From: Apoderus coryli | Lineage: Eukaryota > Arthropoda > Insecta > Coleoptera > Attelabidae | Length of the DNA: 64,000 nucleotides | Reading direction: 5' to 3' | Assembly: GCA_911728435.2 (NCBI GenBank) | Contig: OU452199.1 | Span: 10,240,860-10,304,859, forward strand | In this document: positions 1-10,477 of the stretch, one piece after another | Layout of the letters: each line of letters begins with the position of its first letter | Numbering within the stretch: the stretch's first letter is position 1 | Notes under the pieces: generated by a model | Databases searched by the model: none | Seen by the model: only the letters and a program-made list of their open reading frames with translations | What the model was told of the DNA's origin: nothing | Made by a program: the position numbers and the translations under genes

Positions 1-137
1 AGTTACTCTTGATAAACAGTTTTGCTGGTTCTTAAAGTAAGATTGGGATAGAAACGTTTAACATTTCTTATACGGCGTGTTAAGAAAATTTAAAAAACTT
101 TAAATGGTACAAGAGTTAAGTGCACTTATTTGAGAAG
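1..137. repeat. left terminal inverted repeat of the Tc1/mariner-type element
   Basis: Shares long runs such as TTTTGCTGGTTCTTAAAGTA and GTGCACTTATTTGAGAAG with the reverse complement of 2763-2899. It ends at the GAAG target duplication of the inserted LTR-like sequence. Confidence 0.85.
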
Positions 138-1579
138 TGTAATAAAACGGACGGGCAATGGAATTTACTGTTGTCCGGCCCTGTGGTTATGTCTGAGTTT
201 TATGGTTTATATTAGTTTGGGAATATTATTTGGGTAGATTGTGTACAAATATTCTAAACTCGGTCATTTGATATGGGTTTTACAACATCTGCAGGTAATG
301 CAAGTATTATCTTTGCCTGAAGGAATGGTGACGTATCTGGGAGAACAACCTTTTTATTTCCTAATCGAGAATATACAGTTGATGTTTATGGGTGAGCCCA
401 AAGATAAAAGCATGTATTGAGAAGAGAACCAGATCTTGTGGTTACAGTGTGATCTAAACACTCAAAACCATCGATATATCTTCATGAAAATTAAATGTCG
501 AACATTTTTGATTATATACTCCAGCGAATTGAAAAGCGTCACGGTTTCCCATATTAAAATAATATATATAACGGGCGAATAAAAAATTATGGGTTTTTGT
601 CCAGTCGCAATCAAGCATCTTTATTAAATTCGACATACAAATAAAAATGTATCTTGTTTTGTAATGTTCTCACCCTGTAAATGTATAAGGGTAACTATAT
701 CGTAAATGGCTCTTTTTTCTGGTCGGCTATTTTCCATCTAGGTACCTACTTCTCATGTATGTTAACTGTTTAGGAAAGACAATCGGTCTTTTTCGAGTCA
801 GAATCGTCCTAGCATTGATTGAGTAAAGAAGTGTTTTCTAAATTGTATAAAGTTCCGTAAGTTTTGATATTTTTTAATTGAAGGCCTTTTTGTTTAATCA
901 GTTTTTATTATATAAAGTTTAAAGTTATTTCTTTTAGTAATTGAAATAAATTCCGTTTTCACTAGTATGTTAAAGTCTCGTATAGGAATTAATATAATTA
1001 TTCGAATTATATTAATTTTTCCTATTTTTAAGTAGTACAAGTAATAACTACGATTTTCTTTTAAATTCTCATTATTGCTTAATTGTTTTATTCTTTCTCT
1101 TTCTTTTATTTATACATATTTATTTCTTTATTGTTATTAAATTTCTTTAATTAGTTTTAATTATTAAATTAGTTGATTTCAGCCCGAAAATTATGTGTTT
1201 CATTTCTAATAAAGTTATCGATAAATTATTGACAAAAGGGTCAACCAATTAAATATTTCTTTTTAATTAAAGTCGGTGACCGGAAGTGATACAAGACTAT
1301 ACTGGTAAGTAAATATTGCATTACTTCAATACAGATTAATAAAGCTTATTTTAGTTGTTTGTTTGTTCATATAATAATTTGATTCTGTTATTATTCAAGT
1401 TGATATTCTTTGTTTGTTCTTCTTTATTTGAAACCGCTAGTAAAACATTGAAGCGAAGCCGTAACAAATTGAATAGCATATTGGGGTTCATTCGGATGGA
1501 GCTATAACATTAGCATTCTTTCTGAATAACACATAATACAACACATAATATAACACCCGCTAATTACAATAAGGTTACA
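138..1579. mobile_element. solo-LTR-like insertion inside the transposon end
   Basis: The insertion begins TGTAA and ends TTACA (perfect 5-bp inverted termini, TG...CA type). It is flanked by GAAG at 134-137 and again at 1580-1583, as expected for a 4-bp target duplication. It cleanly separates two halves of a sequence that is continuous at the other end of the host transposon. At 1442 bp with no coding frame, it fits a solo LTR of a long-LTR retrotransposon. The family is not recognised. A non-LTR explanation is possible, but the termini and duplication argue against it. Confidence 0.6.
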
Positions 1580-1707
1580 GAAGATATGGAAATAAGTTAC
1601 TAGGAAAAGTTCTTCAAAACGAAAAGGCAGTCTCTAATACTGATTTCGAAAAAATCGGCCTACTATTATTTATTCGTAATCATTAAATATATGCACAAGT
1701 TGTAAAC

Positions 1708-2570
1708 ATTTATTTACCCAAGCACAATACCACCGTGTTGGGCACATGTCTTTAAGCGAACAAGTAATTCATCAAAACTTTTTCTAATCTGTAAAGATAT
1801 TGAAGCAAGGGCATCTCTAATCCTAATCGCATCCTTTAATTGATTAGTAGTGGAACTTATTAGAGGTGTGAGATAAACAATTTGTTTTAATTGGTCCCAT
1901 AGGAAAAAATCTGTTACTGTTAAATTGGGACTTCTAGGAGGCAACTGAACTGGTCCTTGTCTGCCAATCCAGCGGTCTGGAAACGTATGATCTAACGGTT
2001 GCTACATAATGTATTGGGCATCAATCTTGTTGAAAATACACTGTACGAACGTCGTCTAATGGAAAATTGTCTAATTCACCGTCAAGAAAATTTCTTAACA
2101 TAGCATTCGCAAATAGTGTCAAAGAATTATTCCGTAATAAGAAATGTCGAACAATACATTTACTTTAGCACTCCAATATCATGTATGTTGCGAAGCCACA
2201 ACACCATTGGTCCAAAAAATTGATTAATCAGAAAAGATTATTTTCTTATGAAATGCCCTTTCCATACTTGCAACCCACAAACAAAAATCCAAACGTTTTG
2301 CTTCATCGCCGACTTCAAAAACTGGCTTGTCTTGATGTATGTTGTTGTTTTTAATATCTTCTGAATTTTCGACTTTTTTATAAATTGGGGATTTTCAGCA
2401 TTTTTCAACACTGAGCCAGTGCTTAAAAACTTGAAAATTATTTTACGGCAAGTAGCCTTAGGAACGTACACATTGGGGAATTTTTCATTAAATTCTTGAA
2501 TAACTTGACGATATTTTTCGCCTTTCCCATAATATTGCACCAAGTAAATTCTTTGTTCTAAAGTAAGCAT
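1708..2570 (-). pseudogene. Tc1/mariner-superfamily transposase (DUF4817-type HTH plus DDE), broken
   Basis: The N-terminal part (2570-2238) reads MLTLEQRIYLVQYYGKG and continues into the helix-turn-helix typical of insect DUF4817/DDE transposases, ending at a stop. The second part, from about 2220 down to 1708, carries the catalytic-core signatures in shifted frames: an FQQD motif followed directly by a TGA stop, then a WIGR-like stretch, PPRSPNLT, and DFFLW. The middle of the DDE domain is missing. Stops and shifts show it is non-functional. The family relation is inferred from motifs only. Confidence 0.75.
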
Positions 2571-2762
2571 TTTAAGCTGACAATACTATGACTAATTAAT
2601 AAATAGAGCGAAGTGTCAAATAAACTTTTCACTATCAACGCCTACTAGAGCAAAAATGACTTGTTAATTTGGAATTATTTGATGTAAAATAAATTTAATG
2701 ATTACAAATAAATAAAAGTAGGTCAATTTTTTCGAAAATTTTCCTAGTAACTTATTTCCACA

Positions 2763-2899
2763 TCTTCTCAAATAAGTGCACTTTATTCTTGTACCAATAA
2801 TAGTTTTTCCAATTTTCAGACACCCCGTATAAGAAATGTTACTTTTTTCTATCCCAATCATACTTTAAGAACCAGCAAAACTTTTTATCAGAAGTAACA
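2763..2899. repeat. right terminal inverted repeat of the Tc1/mariner-type element
   Basis: Reverse complement matches bases 1-137 over its whole length; see the element entry. A short frame that crosses it has no coding support. Confidence 0.85.
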
Positions 2900-4486
2900 T
2901 TTTTCGATAAAATGAAAAATAATACAGTTTTTCCTCTTGAACACTTTTCCTGTGGACATACTGTATATAAACCGTAAAATCAAAATTAGGTAATGATATG
3001 TATGAATTAGTTTGAAAAAGCGTTCGGGGTTTTCACAATGTTGCACAGGAACGGTCTGAGAATGATTATATATATAATAATGTGCAACAGTTATGTGCAG
3101 TTCACCAACAATCCGAGAACTGTTCTAATGTACCTACAAACCCGAATAAAGCTATATTAGCCCTTAGGTACATATTTGAAAATATATTATTGCAGTTTGC
3201 ATTTCACATGTACGAGGCATGTTTTTTAAGTAAGTACCGTTTTGGAATTAAAAAAAGACGTTGAAGGAAAAAAGGAAATTAAGTAAGTACAACTAAAAAG
3301 AGAATCAAATGAACTTTTAAAACGTGACGTCTTGATTTAATTAAAATTTTAACGGTCTCTCAAGGGTTGAATTAAGAAGCAATAACAAGACGATATCTTA
3401 TAGATACACAGTAAAGAATATTTATACTAAACAATAATAATATGAATGTCAATTCTAAAATTGCTCTTGAAAATACAATGTGCTATGTGCTTCAGAATAG
3501 TCTAGTTTGTGAATTACCTATTTAATTATAAAGTTTTCTGTTTCAAATTAAAATTGTCTAAAAAAGTAAAAAAGTTCAATTAAAATACATGCAAGATAAT
3601 TCACTCTTGTTAGATTTCAAAATAATTTTGCAGTATCAGCTGCGTTTATGCAGTCTATAATAAAGAAATAATACACATTTCCTAATTGGGATATTTACTA
3701 CTATATTACTTAGTATAATTTACAAAAACAAACTAGTCTATTTGCTTCATCAAATCGTGCACTTAACATATTCTCAATTCTTCGCTTCTACACAAACAGT
3801 ACACTGAAACAAAAAAATCCTGGTATTTAAAACACTGTTCGATCAGATATAAATACTATTCATGAGACAAAAATAATGCTGTATCATACACAATACTCCT
3901 AAAGATAAAAAAATCCCGATGGCAGCCAGTCGGAAAAGTAGATTTTTGATTTTTTTTATTGATACTTAGTCTACCACTGACACCCATTATTAATAAACAA
4001 ATAATGGAATATTCTGACATTCGCCAAATATAACCAAAGTGTCATATTGACAGTTATTTTAACTGAAATACCCATTATACTATAATACATACGTAAGTAC
4101 GGTCTTATTGTTATTTCACAGGTGTTTATTTTTCAAAATAATTACAGGTATAGCGGGTGATGATATTTTTTTTATTTTTTGTTACTTTATATTGACTTAC
4201 ATTTACTTATATATGCCAGCGATGAAAAAACTCTCCAAATAAATATTGTAGAGATTTAAGTGCTCTATCATTTGATATGTAACATCGCTATTTTCTATTA
4301 ACAACGAAAAAAATATGATTTTTCTAAAACTTTGACAGGCCGCCATTCTGAAATTAGCTCTCCGATTTCAATCGCCAACGAACTCACGCCATTCCATGAC
4401 CTAGCCGATTTTTTAACCAAATTTTGTTTCGATTGGTCAAAAAATGCGGCCTAGAACGTGACGCAAAGTTTCCATGTCCCATATAT
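2900..4486. other. AT-rich intergenic DNA, no feature seen
   Basis: No splice-supported exon, long frame or paired repeat found. Short frames here, such as one at 3082-3264 on the plus strand, match nothing I recognise. Confidence 0.5.
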
Positions 4487-5332
4487 ATATACAGGGTGAC
4501 ATAGAAAAAAGTACATTGCATAGTGCCACACAATAGAGGCCACTAAAATAAGATTAAAAGTTCCCATGAACACGGGTCCGCAAGGCCTTCGGTTAAAAGT
4601 TACGGGGTGTTGAATTTTAATTTTTTAGTTTTTTGAATACCTTTAGCCAGAGACGCAAGAAATGGATAAAATGTGGTATACAGGGGTTTTTTATCATGCT
4701 AAATTCAAATATGATCTTAGTTTTGTGATTACTGATAGAGGGCGCTACATACAGGGTTCCATCCCTATTGAATCGGTCGTCACTTTTTATACCTTTAACA
4801 ATTATTACATTAGTTTGACAAGTGTCATTATGACACATTATTTAATTTTTATTTATCATTGTTTTTGCAAAGGTTACTTTGGCGCTTTTTGAATAATTTG
4901 CATGTATTGTCGGCTTTTAGATGCATTTGTACTAGAACCATTGCTTCTAGCGACTTGGACAAGGTATACCTTTCTTAAGTATAAAAGAAGGGAAAATATT
5001 TTTGTTCAGTCGAAAATGACACACAGTGTATAGCAAAAAAATTACGACCGATTCAATAGGGATGGTACCTCTATCAGTAATCACAAAACTAAGATCATAT
5101 TTGAATTTAGCGTGATAAAAAACCCCTGTATACCACATTTTATCCATTTCTTGCGTCTCTGGCAAAAGATATTCAAAAAAACCCAAAAAAAAAAAATTCA
5201 ACACCCCGTATCTTTTAACCGAAGGCCTTGCGGACCCGTGTTCATGGGAACTTTTTTTCTTATTTTAGTGTCCTCTATTGTGTGGCAGTATGCAATGTAC
5301 TTTTTTCTATGTGACCCTGTATATATATATAG
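4487..5332. mobile_element. foldback element / MITE with arms of about 295 bp
   Basis: Left arm about 4488-4782 and right arm about 5037-5331 are near-perfect inverted copies. They start and end CAGGGTGACATAGAAAAAAG and are separated by about 255 bp. Both outer ends abut TATATATA runs, consistent with insertion into a TA-rich target. Each arm contains open frames of 70-85 codons that are mirror images of each other, so they are not genes. No transposase is inside; mobilisation in trans is inferred. Confidence 0.85.
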
Positions 5333-5532
5333 ATATATAAACTTTTGAACTGAGGTCATTTTTAGGATCCAGGGGTCATAAAATGAAGTACTGCATAAAA
5401 ATTTTTCAAAATTTCGGTTGTGTCGATCTCCTGAATAGTTAGATTTTTTTTAAAAATCCACTAAAAGCTTTAGCAGCCCAAACACATAAAATATTATTAT
5501 AGAAATAGTCCATTGTACGTGGAGTTTATCTC

Positions 5533-6068
5533 TTAAAGATAAATTAAATTCGTCTGCTCCACAAATCAATCACTTTTAATTTTATTTAAATTTTGTGAAT
5601 ACACCAAACATGTTTCGAGAAGTCCTATTCTCATATTCAGTGGTGAAGGAGAGGAAAATGAATACAAATAATAATCAATGATTCGCTACAATATTAAATG
5701 GATTCATTTGTAGAAAATATCTTATACACAAATTAAAATTGTATTCATTGTTATAAAATTAAAATTACATCATGTCCTATAGTTTAACTTGAAATTTAAA
5801 ATGAACAAGCGTAATTTTAAAACTCAAACGAATCATAAGTTGAATATTATTTCAAACATGAACATTATCTAATTTTTATAATATATGATATGATATTTTC
5901 TACAAATGAATCAATTTAATATCGATTATTATCTGTATTCATTTTCCCATCGTTCATCACTGAAGATAATAATAGCACATCAGGAAACATGTTTGGTGTA
6001 TTGACAAAATTTAAATCAAATTAAAAGTGATTTATTTGTGGAGCAGACGAATTTCATTTATCCCTAAA
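5533..6068. mobile_element. foldback element / MITE with CATGTTTCG-type motif
   Basis: Left arm about 5539-5725 (starting AAATTCGTCTGCTCCACAAA) and right arm about 5890-6063 (ending GGAGCAGACGAATTT) are inverted copies around an AT-rich core. Each arm carries an ACATGTTTxG motif followed by a TCAGTG or TCACTG motif. Similar motif pairs occur near 13040, 13180, 32126 and 43443. Confidence 0.75.
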
Positions 6069-6099
6069 ACATTATATGAATAGATTTCCAGTGATCTAT

Positions 6100-6147
6100 T
6101 TAAAGCCATGGTATTTTTAATTTTTTTTCTTTAATTTTAATTGGGTT
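6100..6147 (-). CDS. TEDC1: TEDC1, possible short terminal exon
   Basis: After the donor at 6208, the sequence TATAGAG offers two adjacent acceptors 59-61 nt downstream, a plausible minimal intron. The second one gives about 15 residues (NPIKIKEKK...IPWL) and a TAA. The first gives ten other residues and a stop. Reading through the donor instead adds VIIDVFI and a stop. Which end is used cannot be decided by eye. A distal exon below 5500 is also possible. Confidence 0.3.
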   Translation of the reverse strand, partial: NPIKIKEKKLKIPWL

Positions 6148-6208
6148 CTCTATAAAGTTTTCAATGATAAAGTGAATTAAATCATTATATGAAAACATCA
6201 ATTATTAC

Positions 6209-6382
6209 CATCCATTTCCAAAAGATTTTCTCTTTTTTCAACCATTCTCGATAAATGTTAAGCACATGAAACAGTTCATTAGCTTCTTTGATAAATTTTT
6301 GTGCAAACGACTTGTTGTTCAACGCGAGCAATTCTGGTACACTGAGTTTCCTACCGGTAGTTATATCATACTTGCCACCGAT
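6209..6382 (-). CDS. TEDC1: TEDC1 exon 3 (C-terminal half of the conserved domain)
   Basis: Acceptor TTTTAG ends at 6383 and donor GTAATA starts at 6208; 58 codons in phase 0 at both ends. The frame begins IGGKYD and ends with a charged helix finishing EKIFWKWM. From my memory of the family, this matches the vertebrate TEDC1 segment that ends VFWQWM. It also holds a SVPELLAL stretch corresponding to the family's SVTEAEML. A plus-strand frame over the same bases is its antisense shadow. Vertebrate TEDC1 continues about 100 residues past this point, so either the insect protein is short or further exons remain unseen. Confidence 0.85.
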
Positions 6383-6553
6383 CTAAAATTAGTAGAGTAT
6401 GTAATTTATATAAATTTTCAACAAAGGAGGAATAAATTGACAAAATAACATACATACATCTTTTTCAACTAGACGTCAGAAAATTTAATCAATTTAAAAC
6501 AATGTTCAAAAATATCTAATAACTTTTACATATTATATACGAGTACTTGGTAC

Positions 6554-6955
6554 CTTTGCCAAAATCTTTGTGTTCTGTTTGTCGTATTCAGCTGTCAGTC
6601 TCTCATTTTGTGAAACTTTCCCGATGACCCATTTAAAAAAATTATTTTCATCTGATTCCTTATGCATTTCTGGTATAATAATTTTGTCAGCAAAGTTATC
6701 TGGAACTATTTCATACCAACCCATATAGTTGTTCCCGAATGGCGAAGCTTGGACTAATCTATCAATTGATTTCTCCAGACAATTCGGCAATATGTAGGCA
6801 ATTGCCAATAATAATTCTCGACTTCCGCTTTTCTCTGAATCGGATAAATCAAAAAATATTTGGCGTGGATACAACAATCCTTTCATGAATTTTTTAGTAG
6901 CAATATTCGTGTCGAGGGCAAGTATTACTCTTAGTGTATGCCATAATATTTCAGT
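6554..6955 (-). CDS. TEDC1: TEDC1 exon 2 (core of the TEDC1 domain)
   Basis: Acceptor AAG ends at 6956 and donor GTACCA starts at 6553; 134 codons, phase 0. It opens TEILWHTLRVILALDTN and continues through YPRQIFFDL, SGSRELLLAIAYIL and FFKWVIGKV. These line up in order with the human TEDC1 signatures ALW..LFRVL, GYPR, GSRELLLALSWLL and VQWLMGKL, as I remember them. TEDC1 pairs with TEDC2 and with delta- and epsilon-tubulin to stabilise centriolar triplet microtubules. The GSRELLLA block is the strongest single identifier. Confidence 0.9.
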
Positions 6956-7222
6956 CTTATATGGAAAAATAAAAAATAAATTATATTTTTAGATTTAGGT
7001 ATAGATATATTGCTCATTGGCGTCATGCACATCAACGCGTAAACTTATCATACTTCTGTGGCGTAGTATATAGGTAATAAAATAAAATCTTGTGACCTAG
7101 AAAATAAAGGCCACAAAGATGTTATTTTATTCAATATATCATAGCATCAGTGAAGATTAATTTGCTTCAACAGAAGTACTAGTATTTGACAAAATATTCT
7201 AAATCTGATGGTTAAAACTTAC

Positions 7223-7348
7223 TAGGTTTCCTTCACATTTATTAAACTTTGCTAATCTTATATGTTCTGGTTGAATATTAATATTGTGGATGTTGTTCAG
7301 AAGATTACACAAAGTGCCGATAGTGCTCTTTATATCAATAGTTGACAT
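7223..7348 (-). CDS. TEDC1: TEDC1 exon 1 with start codon
   Basis: The ATG at 7348-7346 is followed by 42 codons to a GTAAGT donor at 7222. The end of the exon (HIRLAKFNKCEGNL) corresponds to the RRAKFDR..AT region near the N-terminus of human TEDC1. This supports the gene call and the start: only about 30 residues precede the conserved block in both. Just upstream, TTTATTTACAG/AAATATG is a strong acceptor, so a separate 5' noncoding exon is expected further upstream. The gene lies 6.7 kb downstream of the neurexin stop, on the same strand. Total visible protein is 234 residues. Confidence 0.88.
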
Positions 7349-10300
7349 ATTTCTGTAAATAAAACACGGTTTTTTTTAATGTAAAAGCTTATTTATCCTG
7401 AAAGTGCAATTATAATGTCCAATAAACCAAACCCAACTGTTCTACAGGCAATTCGGCACGTCATAAATAAAAATGTACAAGAAATAATATAAAAAATAAG
7501 TAACAAATCAAATCCAGTAAAAATGGAACTGACTGTTTTTAAAGAATAGTCAAAGCTGCGTCCAAACATAATTTTATTGGTACTTTAATTTTTAAGAAGG
7601 ATTATTGAAGAACAAAGTAAATTCAAAAATAGAAATCTTTGTTGGGCATGTGTTGTTGTTTACATCATACATCACTAGTTTGCTGCCATAGTATAAGCCC
7701 ATAAGATATAATTGATCACAATCATAGAATATTATTTATCAAGAAAAGAAATGAGGTATCAACATAAAAACTATGACTACATATCAACATCAGATGTAGG
7801 ATCCAATATCCAATACGACTCACAGTATTCTAGTGACCTAGTTTTGTAAAGGCAAAGGTGACTTTACGGATGGCCAAGTTCTATAAATTATCAAAGTTGG
7901 GGATACCTGCGCCTACGACGATAACGAGCTGTGGGGCAACGTTCGATGTTCTTCTTGGGTTGGCATCATGTTCATATCCGACCAGACGGCAAGGTATCGG
8001 GAGCTACATATGGATGGGGAATTTGGGTTTTAAGGTGATGACGAGAGTAAGGGTGCAATGGGACTGCTGGTCTGTTATGCTGTCGGATTACAAATAGTGA
8101 ACAAACAGTTCTCTGGAGCAGTAGTTTATGTGTATAGTATAGGTACACTAGTAGTAAGTTTGTGTTGATGAGAATTTAAAAAGGCTTGAAAATAACAAAA
8201 TTAAATGTAACATCCAAATATACGCCATTTTATTACAGCTCTAACAAAAATCAAATAATTAAAATACAAAACGCTATATAATATCTACGTACAATAACGT
8301 TTTATACATAACAAAAAGAACTATAAAATCTATCAATAGATCAAATCTAAAAAACAATAATTTGTGTTGACAATATAATGATTTAGGTATATTTTTAATA
8401 ATAATTCTATTGCTATTCTTAACATTAGGAGGGTTGTAACGTTTTGGGGCGATCTCCTTCTTAGAAAAAAAAATAATGTGATTTATTTTATAAATAATGT
8501 AAGTTACTTTTACATGTGAGTGTTCTATCTAATAATTTACTTTATTTACAGTAGTTTTAAATATGAAAGGCCAGGAAAATAAAAGGCAAAAAATAAGTAT
8601 TAAAAATTACATTAGATTAGGAACTATGACACATGTGATTTAATTATTCGTTATATGGATATAACCTTGAGAATAATACGCAACTCAATGAACTGTGGAA
8701 GGGAATGAACTATTCCCTATTTGTTTAATTAAGTGTCTGTATATTGCAAAACGTCATATTATATGAGAATGTCAAACATGTTTGATAAGTAAAGTTAGTT
8801 GTTATCCAGATGTCATTATTAGTACGACTTAAATACTGAAATTTATGAGCCAGCTATATTTGCTACAAAATATAACAGGTAGATAAATAGTTCAATTTTA
8901 GTGTTCATCGAGACTATGTTTGATTATACTCAAATCTGCTATAAATTAATATAAAAACAGCATACTTCTTAGAAATATCTGGAAATGTAGGAATTTTGTT
9001 TTAATATAGGAAAATTAATAACAAAAATTTTTTGAACATTATGGACCTAACTACATACTTACATACCTACGGCTCATGTAAACAAAAGCCGCAGATTTCG
9101 TTTTCACAGAATTCAAAAAGAGGGTTATAAAAGAAAAGAGTTTAAAATTGATTTTTGCTCTTTTCTTAAAAGTAACTTAATGTGAAATTTGTTAGTCTTA
9201 CTTAGTATCGGCATAAATTTTATGGACGTAAACTAGCCGCAGCAGAAAACTGTTTTATTAGTTAGGTAAGTTAGTTTAATTATTGGATTTTGCAAAAACA
9301 GTGCATAGTTGTTGAATGTAACATAAAATGTATAGTTTGTAAATGTCCTGAAGTTTTCCCTGAAAAATATTGTTTTAGCTTTAGACAACTTGCAAAACTA
9401 TTAGACTCGATTGTCTTCTATATCATTAATCAGTTCCAACCAAAAAATTTGCAATCGGCAGTGAGTGTCATATTGATAATATTAGATACTTATCATGTAG
9501 GTACTTACTTCAAATTTTCTATTTTAAAAAGATATGATTTGATATTCACAGTTTCAACCGTCTATTTCCAAGGCTTTTATGTATATAGGTACCTATTTGA
9601 ATTAGTTAAATTTTTGTATACTTCCTAATTATTGTAATATTCCATAAAAAAAACTTCCCCCATTACCACAACATTAATGAATTTAGGAAGTTTCAAAACT
9701 AATAAAGGTACTTACTCTTACTCAGATACGATAAAAGAAAAACTCTTAATTTAATAGATTGTGCATAAACTATGTTAACCCAACAAATTTCGTATATGAA
9801 TGAACATTCGTAACTGACACTGTGAAAGCGATAAACAAACAAAGCAATATAACCTAAAATATCTTAAAATAAATCAACAGTATGATGTGATATGGGTAAT
9901 ACAACCACACGAAGTAACATAACGGCTGCGCTGTGCGGCTGCCCTCTAAGAGTACGTATATAGACAATGGCTATGTTCCGTAACTTACTGAAAACACTGA
10001 GTGCTAAAACCGCGTTTCATAATTCATAATACAAAAAGTTTGCTTTTCAGTACTAATGAATTGTCATTATACTAACCATACCGCAAACAGTACATTATTA
10101 TTATTTTACTGAGATTTACTGAAATTAGCAAAGCGTGAGAAGTCATAATTTATCAGCATTTTAGTGGGGGTATTATTTCTTATGTTATAGGTTTGGGCAT
10201 TCTTTATAAACATTACTTGTCTAAACGAAAACACAAAAATTTGCAGATAATAATAACTTTATTTCAATACATGTTTAGGTTCAATATTTTACTGCCAGTG

Positions 10301-10360
10301 TTCCGTTTGCTTTAGTAACTTCAGTACATATTTAAGAATTTAGAACACATTTCTCAGTAC

Positions 10361-10477
10361 CTACTTTCAGTTAGGATTGCCAGGTGTCCAAGTTTAGGCG
10401 GTATTGTTCCTCTTTCCAGTGAAACGTCACGCTTTGTCCTACATCCCGCGCGTACGATATATTCACCTGCTTGAAAC
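10361..10477 (-). other. possible noncoding 5' exon (candidate TEDC1 leader)
   Basis: Flanked by a clean TTGTTTTCAG acceptor (ending 10478) and a GTACTGAG donor (starting 10360), with several CpG sites in an otherwise AT-rich stretch. TEDC1 exon 1 has a strong acceptor just before its ATG, so an upstream leader exon on this strand is needed. This is a candidate, not a demonstrated one. A 67-codon frame crosses the same bases (10557-10354) but matches no family I know. Confidence 0.2.

Larger units (their letters stand above)
1..2899. mobile_element. Tc1/mariner-type DNA transposon, decayed, with long terminal inverted repeats
   Basis: The first 137 bases of the window pair as an inverted repeat, at roughly 80 percent identity by eye, with 2763-2899. 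Between them lies a broken transposase on the minus strand. The left repeat is interrupted after base 137 by a 1.44 kb insertion and resumes at 1580, where the sequence matches the reverse complement of about 2725-2766. Without that insertion the element would be about 1.46 kb, a normal size for the superfamily. The left tip may lie a few bases outside the window. No intact protein is encoded, so the copy is dead. Confidence 0.8.

Noticed and set aside
2664..2861. 65-codon minus-strand frame over the right inverted repeat
   Set aside because: Lies within the transposon terminal repeat; it is a by-product of the repeat sequence.
4617..5348. Four frames of 73-85 codons on both strands with mirrored protein sequences
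   Set aside because: They are the two arms of one foldback element read in both directions.
7858..8097. 79-codon frame in a less AT-rich patch
   Set aside because: All frames inspected on both strands; no family signature and no convincing splice sites.
9290..9628. 112-codon plus-strand frame
   Set aside because: No recognised motif, low-complexity AT-rich composition, no splice or start support.
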